The position numbers were made by a program, and so were the translations under genes. From Pseudolysinimonas sp051954455 (lineage in GTDB: Bacteria > Actinomycetota > Actinomycetes > Actinomycetales > Microbacteriaceae), in contig NZ_JBQCHS010000011.1 in assembly GCF_051954455.1 (NCBI RefSeq), positions 45,155 to 109,154 of the forward strand: a stretch of DNA of 64,000 bases. The letters run 5' to 3'. Positions within the stretch are counted from its first letter, which is position 1. Each line of letters begins with the position of its first letter. Below, in pieces: positions 51,619 to 60,328 of this stretch. The notes beneath the pieces are model-generated. The model made no database searches, had not been told where the DNA came from, and saw only the letters and a program-made list of their open reading frames with translations.

Positions 51619-53278
51619 CGCGGGATTCCCCGCCGGCCTGGGGCCGCGGCCGCGTCTCGGGTCCCGGCGCGGGGCGGTGCGTGTGGAGCTCGGCCCGGAT
51701 CGCGCGGACGACGCTCTCGGCCGTGACCCGCCCACGGACCTCCTCGCCATCCTCCGAGAGCACCGCCAGGCCGTCGGAGCCCGATCCGTCCAGCCGGTGC
51801 ACGATGTCGGCGACCGTCTCGCTCTCGAACACCGCCCCCGCATCGTGGGCCGGGGGTCTCTGCGGCCGCGGCAGGGCCTCCATCGTGTCGGCGGCGGTGA
51901 GCCAGGAGAGCGCGCGCCACGGTGTCGCGCGGTCGATGTCCTGCCCCCGGCGGAACAGCTTGCCGGTGTAGATCGTCGCGTAGGACAGCCCCCGGGACAG
52001 GGCGGTGGCGATGCCGACGGTGAGCATGACCGGGAGGGTGAGGGTGAAGTCCCCCGTCATCTCGACGACGCTCGAGAGCGAGGTCAGTGGGGCGCGGGTC
52101 GCGGAGCTGAACACGCCCGCCATCCCCACCGCCGCGTAGAGCGCGGGATCGCCCGCGGCGGTGCCGAAGACCTGCTGCGCCGCCACGCCGAACGCGGTGC
52201 CGCTCATGAGCCCGACGAAGAGCGACGGTGCGAACACGCCGCCCGATCCGCCGACGCCGAGCGTCACGCTGGTCGCGACGACCTTGCCGATCGCGAGGAC
52301 GAGGAGGAACCACAGCGCGTAGTCCCCGTCGAGCGCGCGGAACATGACGGGATAGCCGACGCCGTACATCTGCGGCAGCGCGAGGAGGACGAGACCCACC
52401 AGCACGCCGCCGACCACCGGGCGCGCCCACTCGGGCCGGCCGTGCCAGACCCGGTCGAACAAGTCCTCCACGAGGTAGAGGAACTTGGAGAAGCCGAGCC
52501 CGATCAGAGCGGCCAGCACGGCGAGGGCCGCGACGAGGAGGTAGTCGCGCGGGTCGGTGAGGGTCGTGCCGATCGGGAACCCGGAGAGGAAGGAGCCGTC
52601 GCCGAGGATCGGGACCGCCACGGCGTCGGCGACCATCGCCGAGATCATCACGGGGAACAGCGCCTCGACGGAGAGCTCGCGGAGGATGACCTCGACCGCG
52701 AAGAAGACGCCGGTCACGGGGGCGTTGAAAGTGGCCGCGATGCCGCCGCCGGCCCCGCAGGCGACCAGGATGCGCAGCCGGTTCTCCGGCATCCGGATCC
52801 ACTGGCCGAGGCCGGAGGCCAGGGCCGCCCCGATCTGCACGATCGGACCCTCGCGGCCGACCGAACCGCCCGAGCCGATCGTCAGCGCGGAGGCGAGCGA
52901 CTTCACCAGCGCCACGCGCGGCGAGATGCGTCCGCCGTTCTCCGCGACCGCGACCATCACCTCGGGCACGCCGTGGCCGCGCGCTTCGCGGGCGAACCGG
53001 CTCACGAGCGGTCCGTGGAGCACTCCGCCCACGACGGGCGCGAGCACGAGGAAGCCGAGCCCCAGCCACGGGGCGTGCGCGCTGGCGACCCAGCCGTCCT
53101 GTCCGAACTCGGCGCGGCCGGTGAACAGCCACGTGATCCCGAGCACCATCCCGCGGAAGGCCACGGCCCCGAGCCCGGCGAGGGCGCCGATGGCCACCGC
53201 GATGACGAGCAGGCCGAACCGGGATCCGCGGAGTCCGGCGGCGGCTCGGGCGGTCCAGCGGCGGGTTCGCGATCGCAC
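51566..53278 (-). CDS. ClC-family chloride channel/transporter with C-terminal regulatory tail
   Basis: 570 residues from GTG 53278 (AGAGGA ribosome binding site). ClC motifs are GSGGSVGREGPIVQIGAALAS (includes GREGP), GGIAATFNAPVTGVFFAVEV, and GVGGSGGVFAPSLFVGLMSGTAFG, with a late helix containing the conserved Tyr (RGLSYATIYTGKLFRRG). After residue about 460 a cytosolic part resembles one CBS half (TVADIVHRLDGSGSDGLAVLSEDGEEVRGRVTAESVVRAI). It exchanges or conducts chloride or other halides. Divergent from the SDR gene with a 16-bp palindrome between. Confidence 0.9.
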   Translation of the reverse strand: MRSRTRRWTARAAAGLRGSRFGLLVIAVAIGALAGLGAVAFRGMVLGITWLFTGRAEFGQDGWVASAHAPWLGLGFLVLAPVVGGVLHGPLVSRFAREARGHGVPEVMVAVAENGGRISPRVALVKSLASALTIGSGGSVGREGPIVQIGAALASGLGQWIRMPENRLRILVACGAGGGIAATFNAPVTGVFFAVEVILRELSVEALFPVMISAMVADAVAVPILGDGSFLSGFPIGTTLTDPRDYLLVAALAVLAALIGLGFSKFLYLVEDLFDRVWHGRPEWARPVVGGVLVGLVLLALPQMYGVGYPVMFRALDGDYALWFLLVLAIGKVVATSVTLGVGGSGGVFAPSLFVGLMSGTAFGVAAQQVFGTAAGDPALYAAVGMAGVFSSATRAPLTSLSSVVEMTGDFTLTLPVMLTVGIATALSRGLSYATIYTGKLFRRGQDIDRATPWRALSWLTAADTMEALPRPQRPPAHDAGAVFESETVADIVHRLDGSGSDGLAVLSEDGEEVRGRVTAESVVRAIRAELHTHRPAPGPETRPRPQAGGESRVNAESRPPRRRSSRRPG

Positions 53279-53357
53279 GTCGGTCCTCTCGAGGGATGGA
53301 AGCGGGAGTCGAGCGCTGAGCGTTCTCTGGAAGTCGAACGCATGCGCTTCAGCAATT

Positions 53358-53373
53358 GTTGCGTTAACGCAAC
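53358..53373. promoter_or_regulatory. 16-bp perfect palindrome in a divergent promoter
   Basis: GTTGCGTTAACGCAAC lies between the ClC and SDR starts and touches the AACGAT box seven bases before the SDR GTG. Probably an operator for a dimeric regulator. Confidence 0.55.
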
Positions 53374-53383
53374 GATAGCGGAC

Positions 53384-54385
53384 GTGACCCATCGCATCGC
53401 CGTCGTGACCGGAGGAAGCGCGGGCCTCGGCCGCGCCATCGTGCGCGAGCTCGCCGCCCGCTCGTGGGACGTGGCCGTCCTGGCCCGAGGGGAGGACGGC
53501 ATCGAGGCCGCGGCCGCCGACGCACGCGCCGCGGGCGTGCGGGCGCTCGCCGTGCCCGTCGACGTCTCCGACGCGACGGCCCTGGAGGCCGCCGCCGATC
53601 GGGTGGAGCAGGAGCTCGGGCCGATCGAACTGTGGGTCAACAACGCCATGGTCTCGGTGTTCGGCGAGTTCATCGACATCGAGCCCGACGACTTCGACCA
53701 GGTGCTCCGCGTCGTCCTCGGCGGATACGCCAACGGCACCCGGACCGCGATGCGCCGCATGATGTCGCGCGACCGCGGCCATATCGTGCAGGTCGGCTCC
53801 GCGCTCGCGCACCGGGGGATCCCGCTGCAGTCCGCGTACTGCGCCGCCAAGCACGGCATCAAGAGCCTCACCGAGTCGGTGCTCGTCGAGCTGCGTCACC
53901 GGCGGTCCGCGGTCTCGATCTCGCAGGTCGACATGCCGGCCATGAACACCGTGCAGTTCAACTGGGTAAAGAACCTGCTGCCGCATCACCCGCAGCCGGT
54001 GCCGCCGATCTACCAGCCCGAGATCTGCGCGGCGATCCTGGCCGACGTCGCCGAGCGTCCTCGTCGGCGCACGTGGGTGGGGGAGTCGACGGTCGCGACG
54101 ATCCTCGGAACCCGCCTCTCGGCCCGACTGGCCGATGCGATGGCCGAGCGAGCCGGGTTCGCGCAGCAGGACCCCGGGATCCGCGACCCCATGCTGCCGC
54201 CGAATCTCCGCGAGCCCGTGCCCGGCGACCACGGCGCGCACGGCGTGTTCGACGGGAAGGCGCACGCCGTCACCCCGCAGACCTGGGCGCAGCATCACCG
54301 CGGCCTCGCCACCGGGGTCGGAGCGGCCGTGGCGACCGTCGCCGTCGTGGCCGGCGTGCTGGCCGGTCGGGCGCAGGCGCGATGA
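53384..54385 (+). CDS. SDR-family oxidoreductase with C-terminal extension
   Basis: 333 residues from GTG, probably leaderless. The N-terminal 230 residues are a classical SDR: VVTGGSAGLGRAIVREL, WVNNAMVSVFGEF, a Ser in VQVGSALAHRG and YCAAKHGIKS with catalytic Tyr and Lys. The NNA is NNAM instead of NNAG. The 100-residue extension ends in a hydrophobic helix (GVGAAVATVAVVAGVLAG) and a short basic end, suggesting a membrane tether, as in a known SDR subgroup with PPIYQPE and ATILGTRL segments. It begins a three-gene overlap chain. Confidence 0.87.
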   Translation: MTHRIAVVTGGSAGLGRAIVRELAARSWDVAVLARGEDGIEAAAADARAAGVRALAVPVDVSDATALEAAADRVEQELGPIELWVNNAMVSVFGEFIDIEPDDFDQVLRVVLGGYANGTRTAMRRMMSRDRGHIVQVGSALAHRGIPLQSAYCAAKHGIKSLTESVLVELRHRRSAVSISQVDMPAMNTVQFNWVKNLLPHHPQPVPPIYQPEICAAILADVAERPRRRTWVGESTVATILGTRLSARLADAMAERAGFAQQDPGIRDPMLPPNLREPVPGDHGAHGVFDGKAHAVTPQTWAQHHRGLATGVGAAVATVAVVAGVLAGRAQAR

Positions 54386-54705
54386 GCAGCACGGGAGGCG
54401 TTCTGGTCTCCGTCGCGCGCGTGGGGCTCGCGCTTCACGACGCGGCGGACGTCGAGAGCCGGGTCCGGCTCCGTCGCGCCGACGGCAGCGCGTCGGCGGC
54501 CGCCTGGCTGGCGCTCGCCCGGGAGGTCGCGCAGGGCGTTCTGCTGCTCGGAGCCGGTCGGCGCGCCCATCGCCTCGGCGGCGTGGTGGACATGATGCAC
54601 GGGGCGTCGATGCTGGCCTATGCCGTCGTTCGACCCGGCCGCGGCGGCGCCGCGGAGGCGGCTCGCGCCGCCGGCTTCGCGCTCGCCGAATGGGAGCTCG
54701 CATGA
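54382..54705 (+). CDS. Hypothetical small protein
   Basis: 107 residues joined by 4-base overlaps to the SDR gene before and the hydrolase-like gene after. No family recognised. Ala- and Arg-rich with moderately hydrophobic helices: SVARVGLALHDAADVESRVRLRRADG, LAREVAQGVLLLGAGRRAH, and VVDMMHGASMLAYAVVRPGRGG. Start, stop and coupling support a real gene. It resembles small peripheral proteins of dehydrogenase clusters only in a general way. Confidence 0.6.
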   Translation: MSSTGGVLVSVARVGLALHDAADVESRVRLRRADGSASAAAWLALAREVAQGVLLLGAGRRAHRLGGVVDMMHGASMLAYAVVRPGRGGAAEAARAAGFALAEWELA

Positions 54706-55460
54706 CCCACCACGTGATGGAGGCGCGGTCGGGGCGCGCCATCGGGGTGAGCGGTCTCGGCGATCCCGACTCGGAGCGCCTCGTCGTCTTCTGCCACCCG
54801 TCACCGGGTGCCTCGGGGTTCGATCCCGATCCGGATCTGACCACGGCCTCCGGACTTCGCCTGATGTCGCTCGACCGGCCCGGGTACGGCGCGACCGACC
54901 CCGCCCCGGCGGCTCACGGCGGCGTCTGGCTCGATGACGTCTCAGAACTCCTCGACATCGTCGAGCAGTCCGCCCGGAGCGCGACCGGAACCGACTACGG
55001 CGCGATCGCGGTGATCGGATGGGGCGTCGGCTCGGTCTACGCTGCCGCGCTGGCCGCCCTCCGGCCGCACCTCGTCGACCGCCTCGCGCTCGTCGCCCCG
55101 CCGGCACCCGGCGCCGACGCCTCGGACGAGGCGCTCCTCAGCGCGGACGTCGACGAGGACGCCCACCCCGGCTTCCTCGATCGACGCGATCGCATGCTCG
55201 CGAGCGCCGCGAACGGAGTGGGCGGACGGGACTTCGACCGCGCGGTGCTCGAATCCGCCTGGTCCTCCCGCCTGTCCGCGATCCGGGCGGACGTCCTCAT
55301 CGTGACCACGGACGACGACTCGGGTCGGGAGGCGGCGCGTCAGTGGCGCGAGCTGCTCCCCGGCGCCGCGCTGCGGGCGTCCGACGGGTCCGCCGCCGGA
55401 CTCATCGCCGACACCTGGGGAGACGTTCTCGCGTACTGCCGCGTGCGGGAGCCTCGCTAG
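54702..55460 (+). CDS. Alpha/beta-hydrolase-fold protein lacking the nucleophile, paralogue 1
   Basis: 252 residues. Fold landmarks are VVFCHPSPGASGFDPDP (oxyanion His-Pro turn), MSLDRPGYGATDP, and the elbow VIGWGVGSVYAAALAALRP. The elbow should read GxSxG, but residue 108 is Gly, so there is no catalytic Ser. The paralogue at 61882 has the same length and the same change. It may be a non-catalytic binding protein or use another residue. Operon with the SDR gene. Confidence 0.78.
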   Translation: MTHHVMEARSGRAIGVSGLGDPDSERLVVFCHPSPGASGFDPDPDLTTASGLRLMSLDRPGYGATDPAPAAHGGVWLDDVSELLDIVEQSARSATGTDYGAIAVIGWGVGSVYAAALAALRPHLVDRLALVAPPAPGADASDEALLSADVDEDAHPGFLDRRDRMLASAANGVGGRDFDRAVLESAWSSRLSAIRADVLIVTTDDDSGREAARQWRELLPGAALRASDGSAAGLIADTWGDVLAYCRVREPR

Positions 55461-55487
55461 ACGGCACGGCCGGGCGAGCGCGCACGG

Positions 55488-57017
55488 TCAGTGTCCGTCG
55501 CCGAGCTCGCCGGTGAGACGTCGGTGGAAGCGGGTGGAGGTCTCGTTCATCCCCTCGATGGTGACCGACTTGCCGCGGCGGGCATACCGAGTGGAGATGG
55601 CGTCGAGGGCGGCGACGGTCGAGGCGTCCCACACGTGGGACTCGCGCATGTCGATGACGACGTCCGCCGGGTCGGCGGAGTACTCGAAGTGATGCGTCAG
55701 GTCGTTGCTGGTGGCGAAGAACAGTTCGCCCCGAATCCGGTATCGCACGACTCCGCCCGCGGGCTGTGACCGCGTGACGGTGGCGAATCGGGCCACCCGG
55801 CGAGCGAAGACCACCATGGCGACGAGCACGCCGACGACCACCCCGATCGAGAGGTTTTCGGTGGCGACGACCACCGCGACCGTGATGACCATGACCGTCG
55901 TCTCGCCGACCGGCATCCGTCTGAGCGTTGTGAGGCGGATGCTGTGCCAGTCGAAGGTGCCGACGCAGACCATGATCATGACGGCGACGAGGGCCGCCAT
56001 GGGGATCATCCCGACGAGGTCGTGGAAGACGAGCATGAGCACGAGGAGGAACACGCCGGCGCTGAAGGTGGAGAGCCGGGTGCGGGCGCCCGACTCCCGG
56101 ACGTTGATCATCGTCTGGCCGATCATGCCGCAGCCGCCCATGCCGCCGAACAGACCGGACGCGATCTGGGCGATGCCCTGGCCGATCGACTCGCGGGACT
56201 TGTTCGATCCGGTCTCGGTGATCTCGTCGACGAGCTTCGCGGTCATGAGCGACTCGACCAGGCCCACCGCCGCGGCGGCGAGGGCATAGGGGCCGATGAT
56301 GCCGAGAGTCTCGAGGGTGAACGGCAGCTGCGGGACGCCGAACGGCGGCAGTCCGCTGGGCAAGGCGCCTTCGTCGCCGACGGTCGGGATCTGCAGGCCG
56401 GCGAGCAATGCGATCGCGGTGACGACGACGACCGCGACCAGGGGCGCGGGGACGGCCTTCGTGAGTCGGGGGAAGAACACGATGATGAGCACGCCGAGAG
56501 CGACCAACGGGTAGACCAGCGTCGGCACGTTGATCAGATGCGGGAGCTGGGCGATGAAGATCAGGATCGCGAGCGCGTTGACGAACCCGACCATCACGCT
56601 GCGGGGGATGAAGCGCATGAGCTTGGCGAATCCGACCGCGCCGAGCACGATCTGGATGATGCCGGCGAGGACCACGGTGGCGATCAGGTACTGCAGGCCG
56701 TGCTCTTTCGCGACCGGGGCGACGACGAGGGCGATGGCGCCCGTCGCGGCGCTGATCATGGCGCGACGGCCGCCGACGATCGAGATGACGATCGCCATCA
56801 CGACCGAGGAGAACAGCCCGACGCCGGGGTCGACTCCGGCGACGATCGAGAAGGAGATCGCCTCCGGGATCAGCGCGAGCCCGACCACGAGACCCGCGAG
56901 AACCTCCCGGATGAGGACGCGCGGGCGGCGCACCGCGTCGACGACTCGGACGGAGCCGTCGTCGGAGGGGACTCCGACGGTGGCGGCGAGCAGCAGTTCT
57001 GTGACGCGTGCGGGCAC
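55488..57017 (-). CDS. SulP-family anion transporter with STAS domain
   Basis: 509 residues from GTG with AAGGAG five bases upstream. A sulfate permease-type transporter: EVLAGLVVGLALIPEAISFSIVAGVDPGVGLFSS, the segment ESIGQGIAQIASGLFGGMGGCGMIGQTMINVRESGARTRLS and about ten helices. A C-terminal STAS domain from about residue 415 (YRIRGELFFATSNDL, VIDMRESHVWDASTVAALDAI) follows. It may carry sulfate, bicarbonate or other oxyanions. Divergent from a MerR regulator gene 130 bp away. Confidence 0.9.
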   Translation of the reverse strand: MPARVTELLLAATVGVPSDDGSVRVVDAVRRPRVLIREVLAGLVVGLALIPEAISFSIVAGVDPGVGLFSSVVMAIVISIVGGRRAMISAATGAIALVVAPVAKEHGLQYLIATVVLAGIIQIVLGAVGFAKLMRFIPRSVMVGFVNALAILIFIAQLPHLINVPTLVYPLVALGVLIIVFFPRLTKAVPAPLVAVVVVTAIALLAGLQIPTVGDEGALPSGLPPFGVPQLPFTLETLGIIGPYALAAAAVGLVESLMTAKLVDEITETGSNKSRESIGQGIAQIASGLFGGMGGCGMIGQTMINVRESGARTRLSTFSAGVFLLVLMLVFHDLVGMIPMAALVAVMIMVCVGTFDWHSIRLTTLRRMPVGETTVMVITVAVVVATENLSIGVVVGVLVAMVVFARRVARFATVTRSQPAGGVVRYRIRGELFFATSNDLTHHFEYSADPADVVIDMRESHVWDASTVAALDAISTRYARRGKSVTIEGMNETSTRFHRRLTGELGDGH

Positions 57018-57147
57018 GGGTCTCCTTCGTCACATCGGAGTGACCGGCGAGGGGCGGGTTCCGGGGGCGGGTGGGCGCGGGATCGGACATGATGGGCGCT
57101 GGCCCGGATCGGGACTTACCCTAACGTAACGAGAGATTTGAGCGCGC

Positions 57148-57516
57148 GTGTCCGAGACGACGATGCACATCGGCGAGGTCGCCGAGCGGACGAGCCTGTC
57201 GCACCGCACGCTGCGCCACTACGACGAGATCGGCCTGGTTCGTCCCTCGGGGCGCACGGACGGCGGGTTCCGCCTCTACACGGAGACCGACGTCTCCCGA
57301 CTCCTGCTCATCCGACGGATGAAGCCTCTCGGCTTCTCCCTCGAGGAGATGGCCGATTTCCTCACCGTCGTGGGCCGGCTGCAGACGGACCCCGCAGACC
57401 GGACCGCACGCGTACGACTCGACGCCCTCATCGCAGAGACCCGCGTGCGCCGTCAACGGCTCCGCGCTCAGCTCGACATGGCCGACGAATTCCAGCAGCT
57501 GCTGACCTCGCTCTGA
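57148..57516 (+). CDS. MerR family transcriptional regulator
   Basis: 122 residues from GTG. N-terminal winged helix MHIGEVAERTSLSHRTLRHYDEIGLVRPSGRTDGGFRLYTETDVSRLLLIRRMKPLGFSLEEM, then a coiled dimer helix (AETRVRRQRLRAQLDMADEF). No metal-binding Cys is present, so a small-molecule or general stress sensor is likelier than a metal sensor. The upstream TTACCCTAACGTAA dyad (near 57116-57129) may be its operator, controlling itself and the divergent SulP gene. Confidence 0.88.
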   Translation: MSETTMHIGEVAERTSLSHRTLRHYDEIGLVRPSGRTDGGFRLYTETDVSRLLLIRRMKPLGFSLEEMADFLTVVGRLQTDPADRTARVRLDALIAETRVRRQRLRAQLDMADEFQQLLTSL

Positions 57517-57632
57517 GGCGCGGGCTACGCGTTCGAGGCGTCGGCGCCCCACGCGCGTGGGTCGTTCGGCCCGACCGCGAACGGGTCGGGTCGTCCTACG
57601 TTCGAGGACCACCGGCTCTCGAGGAGGTCCTC

Positions 57633-58202
57633 ATGCGACTACCCGCCGCGACACTCGCCCCTGTGCTCGCTCTCGCGCTGCTCGCCACGGCCACAGGGTG
57701 CAGCGCCCGTGAGCCCGGCAGCAGCCCCACCACGTCCGCGGCGGCGACGTCGACGCGGTCGCCTGCCGCCGCCACGCCTGCGGACGAGACAGCGCGCCTG
57801 CAATATCTCATCGAGGAGGAGAAGCTCGCGCACGACGTGTACCAGCAGTTCGGGCAGCTCTGGGGCGAGCAGGTCTTCGGCAACATCCTGGCCAGCGAGG
57901 TGACGCATCAGCAGCTCCTGGTGCCGCTGCTCACGTCTCTCGGCCTCCCCGACCCCCGGTCGTCGACGGCCGGCGAATTCTCTGATCCGGAACTGCAGCG
58001 CATGTACGACCGATACGTGCACCAGGGCAGCGTGAGCGTGACCGAGGCGTACAAGGTCGGTGTGGCTATCGAGCAGAGGGACATCGCCGACCTGAGCGCC
58101 GACCTGAAGACCGCCACCGATCCGGCCACCACCACGGTCCTGCAACGGCTGCTCGTCGGATCGCGGAACCACCTCCAGGCGCTGGAGGCGCACCTGAGCT
58201 GA
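57633..58202 (+). CDS. DUF2202 ferritin-like lipoprotein
   Basis: 189 residues, GAGGAGGT ribosome binding site. Signal peptide with lipobox (LALALLATATGC), so lipid-anchored outside the membrane. After a Ser/Thr/Ala linker the DUF2202 domain runs LQYLIEEEKLAHDVYQQFGQLWGEQVFGNILASEVTHQQLLVPLL, with EEEKLAHD and ASEVTH carrying likely di-iron ligands. RNHLQALEAHL closes it. Role unknown; a metal-binding or peroxidase-like function is possible. Stands before the fluoride riboswitch. Confidence 0.88.
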   Translation: MRLPAATLAPVLALALLATATGCSAREPGSSPTTSAAATSTRSPAAATPADETARLQYLIEEEKLAHDVYQQFGQLWGEQVFGNILASEVTHQQLLVPLLTSLGLPDPRSSTAGEFSDPELQRMYDRYVHQGSVSVTEAYKVGVAIEQRDIADLSADLKTATDPATTTVLQRLLVGSRNHLQALEAHLS

Positions 58203-58276
58203 CGCTCTCCCTGCTCCGCGGAGCGACCGCAACCTCCGCGACGATGAGCGACAATGGAGCCGGAGCCTCCGGGCTC

Positions 58277-58353
58277 CTGGTGGTGGGGCTCGCCAACGGA
58301 ACCTCGGCGCAACGCCGACAACAGTCCCTATCTCGCATCCACGCGCAGATAGG
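58277..58353 (+). ncRNA. Fluoride (crcB) riboswitch with translational expression platform
   Basis: P1 GGTG/CGCC encloses the loop GTGGGGCT (58283-58290). A second stem TCGGC/GCCGA follows (58304-58318). GGGGCT can form the pseudoknot with AGTCCC (58323-58328), with one G-U pair. The order and loop sizes match the known fluoride aptamer. Downstream, CCTATCT (58327-58333) pairs with AGATAGG (58347-58353), which includes the ribosome binding site AGGA of crcB. The two pairings compete for the same CCC bases, so ligand binding should free the site. Not verified against a covariance model. Confidence 0.75.
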
Positions 58354-58359
58354 ACACCC

Positions 58360-58818
58360 ATGCCCGCACGCGAACCGCTCGACCCCGACGTCGACACCGT
58401 CGGCCGGCGCCGACCGGCACTCCCTCCCGGGCGACATCTCGGCCTCGTGTTCATCGGGGGCGCCACCGGTACCGCTGCCCGCGCGTCGATCGCCGCGGCG
58501 GTCCCCGTCGTGGCCGGCATTCCGGTCGCGATCCTCGGGATCAACGTCGTCGGCGCGTTCGTCCTGGGCGTCGTGGTGGAGTACCTCGTCTCCCGTGGTC
58601 CGGACTCGGGGCGGCGCCGCTCCGTGCGGCTGCTGATCGGGACCGGCGTCATGGGCGGATTCACGACCTACAGCACCCTCACCGCCGACGGCGCTCGACT
58701 CGTCGAGACGGCCCCGTGGATCGCGGTCGCCTCTCTGCTCGCCGCGCTCGTGGTCGGCGCGGCCGCGAGCTTCGCCGGCATCACCCTCGGGCGCCGGCTG
58801 GGACGGAGCATCCGATGA
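58360..58818 (+). CDS. crcB: Fluoride channel CrcB/Fluc, first subunit
   Basis: 152 residues, four helices after a 28-residue hydrophilic N-terminus. Exports fluoride. Motifs are FIGGATGTAARASIAA, PVAILGINVVGAFVLGVV (with the pore Asn), and RLLIGTGVMGGFTTYSTLTADGARL, including the Na+-site GFTTYST. AGGA ribosome binding site under riboswitch control. The next gene encodes a second homologue, so the channel is probably a heterodimer of opposite topologies. Confidence 0.93.
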   Translation: MPAREPLDPDVDTVGRRRPALPPGRHLGLVFIGGATGTAARASIAAAVPVVAGIPVAILGINVVGAFVLGVVVEYLVSRGPDSGRRRSVRLLIGTGVMGGFTTYSTLTADGARLVETAPWIAVASLLAALVVGAAASFAGITLGRRLGRSIR

Positions 58819-59195
58819 GCCCGCTCGTCCTCCTGGTGGTGGCCGTAGCCGGCGGCGTCGGCTCCGTGCTGCGATTCGTGGTCGACACGGCGATCACGTC
58901 CCGTTCTCGCGTGCGGTTCCCGGTGGGGACCAACGTCATCAACGTGTCGGGATCGTTCCTGCTGGGGCTCCTCACGGGGCTGGCCTCGGGCGGCCTGCTC
59001 AGCCCCGACCTCACCCTCGCGCTCGGCACGGGGCTCCTCGGCGGGTACACGACGTTCAGCACCGCCAGCCTCGAGACCGTTCGCCTTCTCGCCTCACACC
59101 GAAACCGCGCGGCGGCGCTCAACGGCCTCGGATTCCTCGCGCTCAGCGTCACGATCGCGGCAGGCGGCCTCGCCCTCGGCCGCGCGCTCGTCTGA
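58815..59195 (+). CDS. crcB: Fluoride channel CrcB/Fluc, second subunit
   Basis: 126 residues, overlapping the first crcB by ATGA. VAGGVGSVLRFVVDTAI, FPVGTNVINVSGSFLLGLLTG, and ALGTGLLGGYTTFSTASLETVRL are the family motifs, with Asn and the TTFST segment conserved. Hydrophobic throughout. Should insert opposite to its partner to make the dual-topology pore. Shares the fluoride riboswitch through coupling. Confidence 0.92.
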   Translation: MSPLVLLVVAVAGGVGSVLRFVVDTAITSRSRVRFPVGTNVINVSGSFLLGLLTGLASGGLLSPDLTLALGTGLLGGYTTFSTASLETVRLLASHRNRAAALNGLGFLALSVTIAAGGLALGRALV

Positions 59196-59311
59196 CGCGA
59201 CTGCGGCGCGGACCGTGCGTGGGGACGAGAGGATCGGTCCGGCGGGCGGAGCGCATAGTTTCGCATGGTGAGCAGTCGAGAGCCGCGCCGAGCGGCGTCC
59301 ACCTGTCCGGC

Positions 59312-60211
59312 ATGTCGGAGGAACTGACCGGCGAGGCGCTCGCGGCCCGCCGCGCCGTCGTCGCCGAGGCCAACCGACGGTTCGGTCGTGTGCTCTCGGT
59401 GATCGGCGCGGTGCTCGCCGCCCTCGCGCTGCTGTTGCTGGTCGCCGGCGGTCTTCTGATGACCTGGGTCGCGTCGGAGCCTGCGAGTCTGGACGCCTCG
59501 GCAGCTGACGGTCTGAGAGGCCTGGCCGCGGTGGGTTTGAGCGTGGTGCCGGGACTCCTGGCGCTCTTCGGCATGTGCGGCCTGGTCGGCGGCGAGCAGA
59601 TCCGGCGCGGGGCCATCACCCGCAATCCGGATCCGCCCGCCACCGCGCTGCCGAGCGCATCGCACGTCTCCCGGTTCCGGGTCCTCCCGACCGGCTGGCA
59701 TCTTCTGTGGATCGCGGTCGGCGTGGTCGTGTCGGTCGTCCTGGCGGGTCTGCCCGTCATCTCCTGGTTCACCGGCGGGTGGCCGAGCTCCGTGACCGGC
59801 TCGGAGTCGTTCGACGTGTACTGGGTGATCTACGGCTCGATCGCCTTCGGAGTCACGGTCGCGGCCGCGACATCGCTTCTGAAGAAGACCGCATACGCGC
59901 GAGCGGTGCGCTCCGGGCGGGTCGCCGAGGGTCGAACCGGGGCCGGGCAACGGTTCTGGCGGTGGTTCGACTACCGCTGGCGTTTCGACCTGTGGCTCGC
60001 CGGCGCCGGCGCCATGGTCGCGGTCCTCGCACTGACCCCGCTCTCCACCGTCGTCGGCCCCGACGCGACTCGGGACCAGCTCGCCGGCGCGCTGCCTGCC
60101 AGCCTGTCGTTCGTGGCGCTCGGGGTCGTCGCGGTCGTCGCCGGCGTGGTCTGCTCGCTCAACTTCTGGCGCGCGGGCGAAGAGATCGGCACCGGGGAAT
60201 CCGCGGCCTGA
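59312..60211 (+). CDS. Membrane protein of unknown function
   Basis: 299 residues from ATG 59312. No ribosome binding site is clear, and upstream in-frame starts exist. Six hydrophobic segments: VIGAVLAALALLLLVAGGLLM, LAAVGLSVVPGLLALFGMCGLVGG, LLWIAVGVVVSVVLAGLPVI, SIAFGVTVAAATSLL, and two near the end. A basic cytosolic loop (RSGRVAEGRTGAGQRFWRWFDYRWRFD) lies between. No family recognised and no functional link to crcB or nhaB is visible. Confidence 0.6.
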   Translation: MSEELTGEALAARRAVVAEANRRFGRVLSVIGAVLAALALLLLVAGGLLMTWVASEPASLDASAADGLRGLAAVGLSVVPGLLALFGMCGLVGGEQIRRGAITRNPDPPATALPSASHVSRFRVLPTGWHLLWIAVGVVVSVVLAGLPVISWFTGGWPSSVTGSESFDVYWVIYGSIAFGVTVAAATSLLKKTAYARAVRSGRVAEGRTGAGQRFWRWFDYRWRFDLWLAGAGAMVAVLALTPLSTVVGPDATRDQLAGALPASLSFVALGVVAVVAGVVCSLNFWRAGEEIGTGESAA

Positions 60212-60328
60212 GAGCGGCGGCGCTCGCGCCCGAGGAATGACGCCTGCGGGAGCCTCGCTAGGCTGAACACGGAGCGCCGGGAAGTCTGGTCGGCCGGCAC
60301 GTGGTGCCGCGATCAGATCGGAGCGCCC

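Noticed and set aside
58255..58282. The GGAGCC/GGGCTCC hairpin as the fluoride aptamer itself
   Set aside because: It lies just before the aptamer and does not have the loop and pseudoknot order. The P1 GGTG/CGCC with GTGGGGCT loop fits far better.
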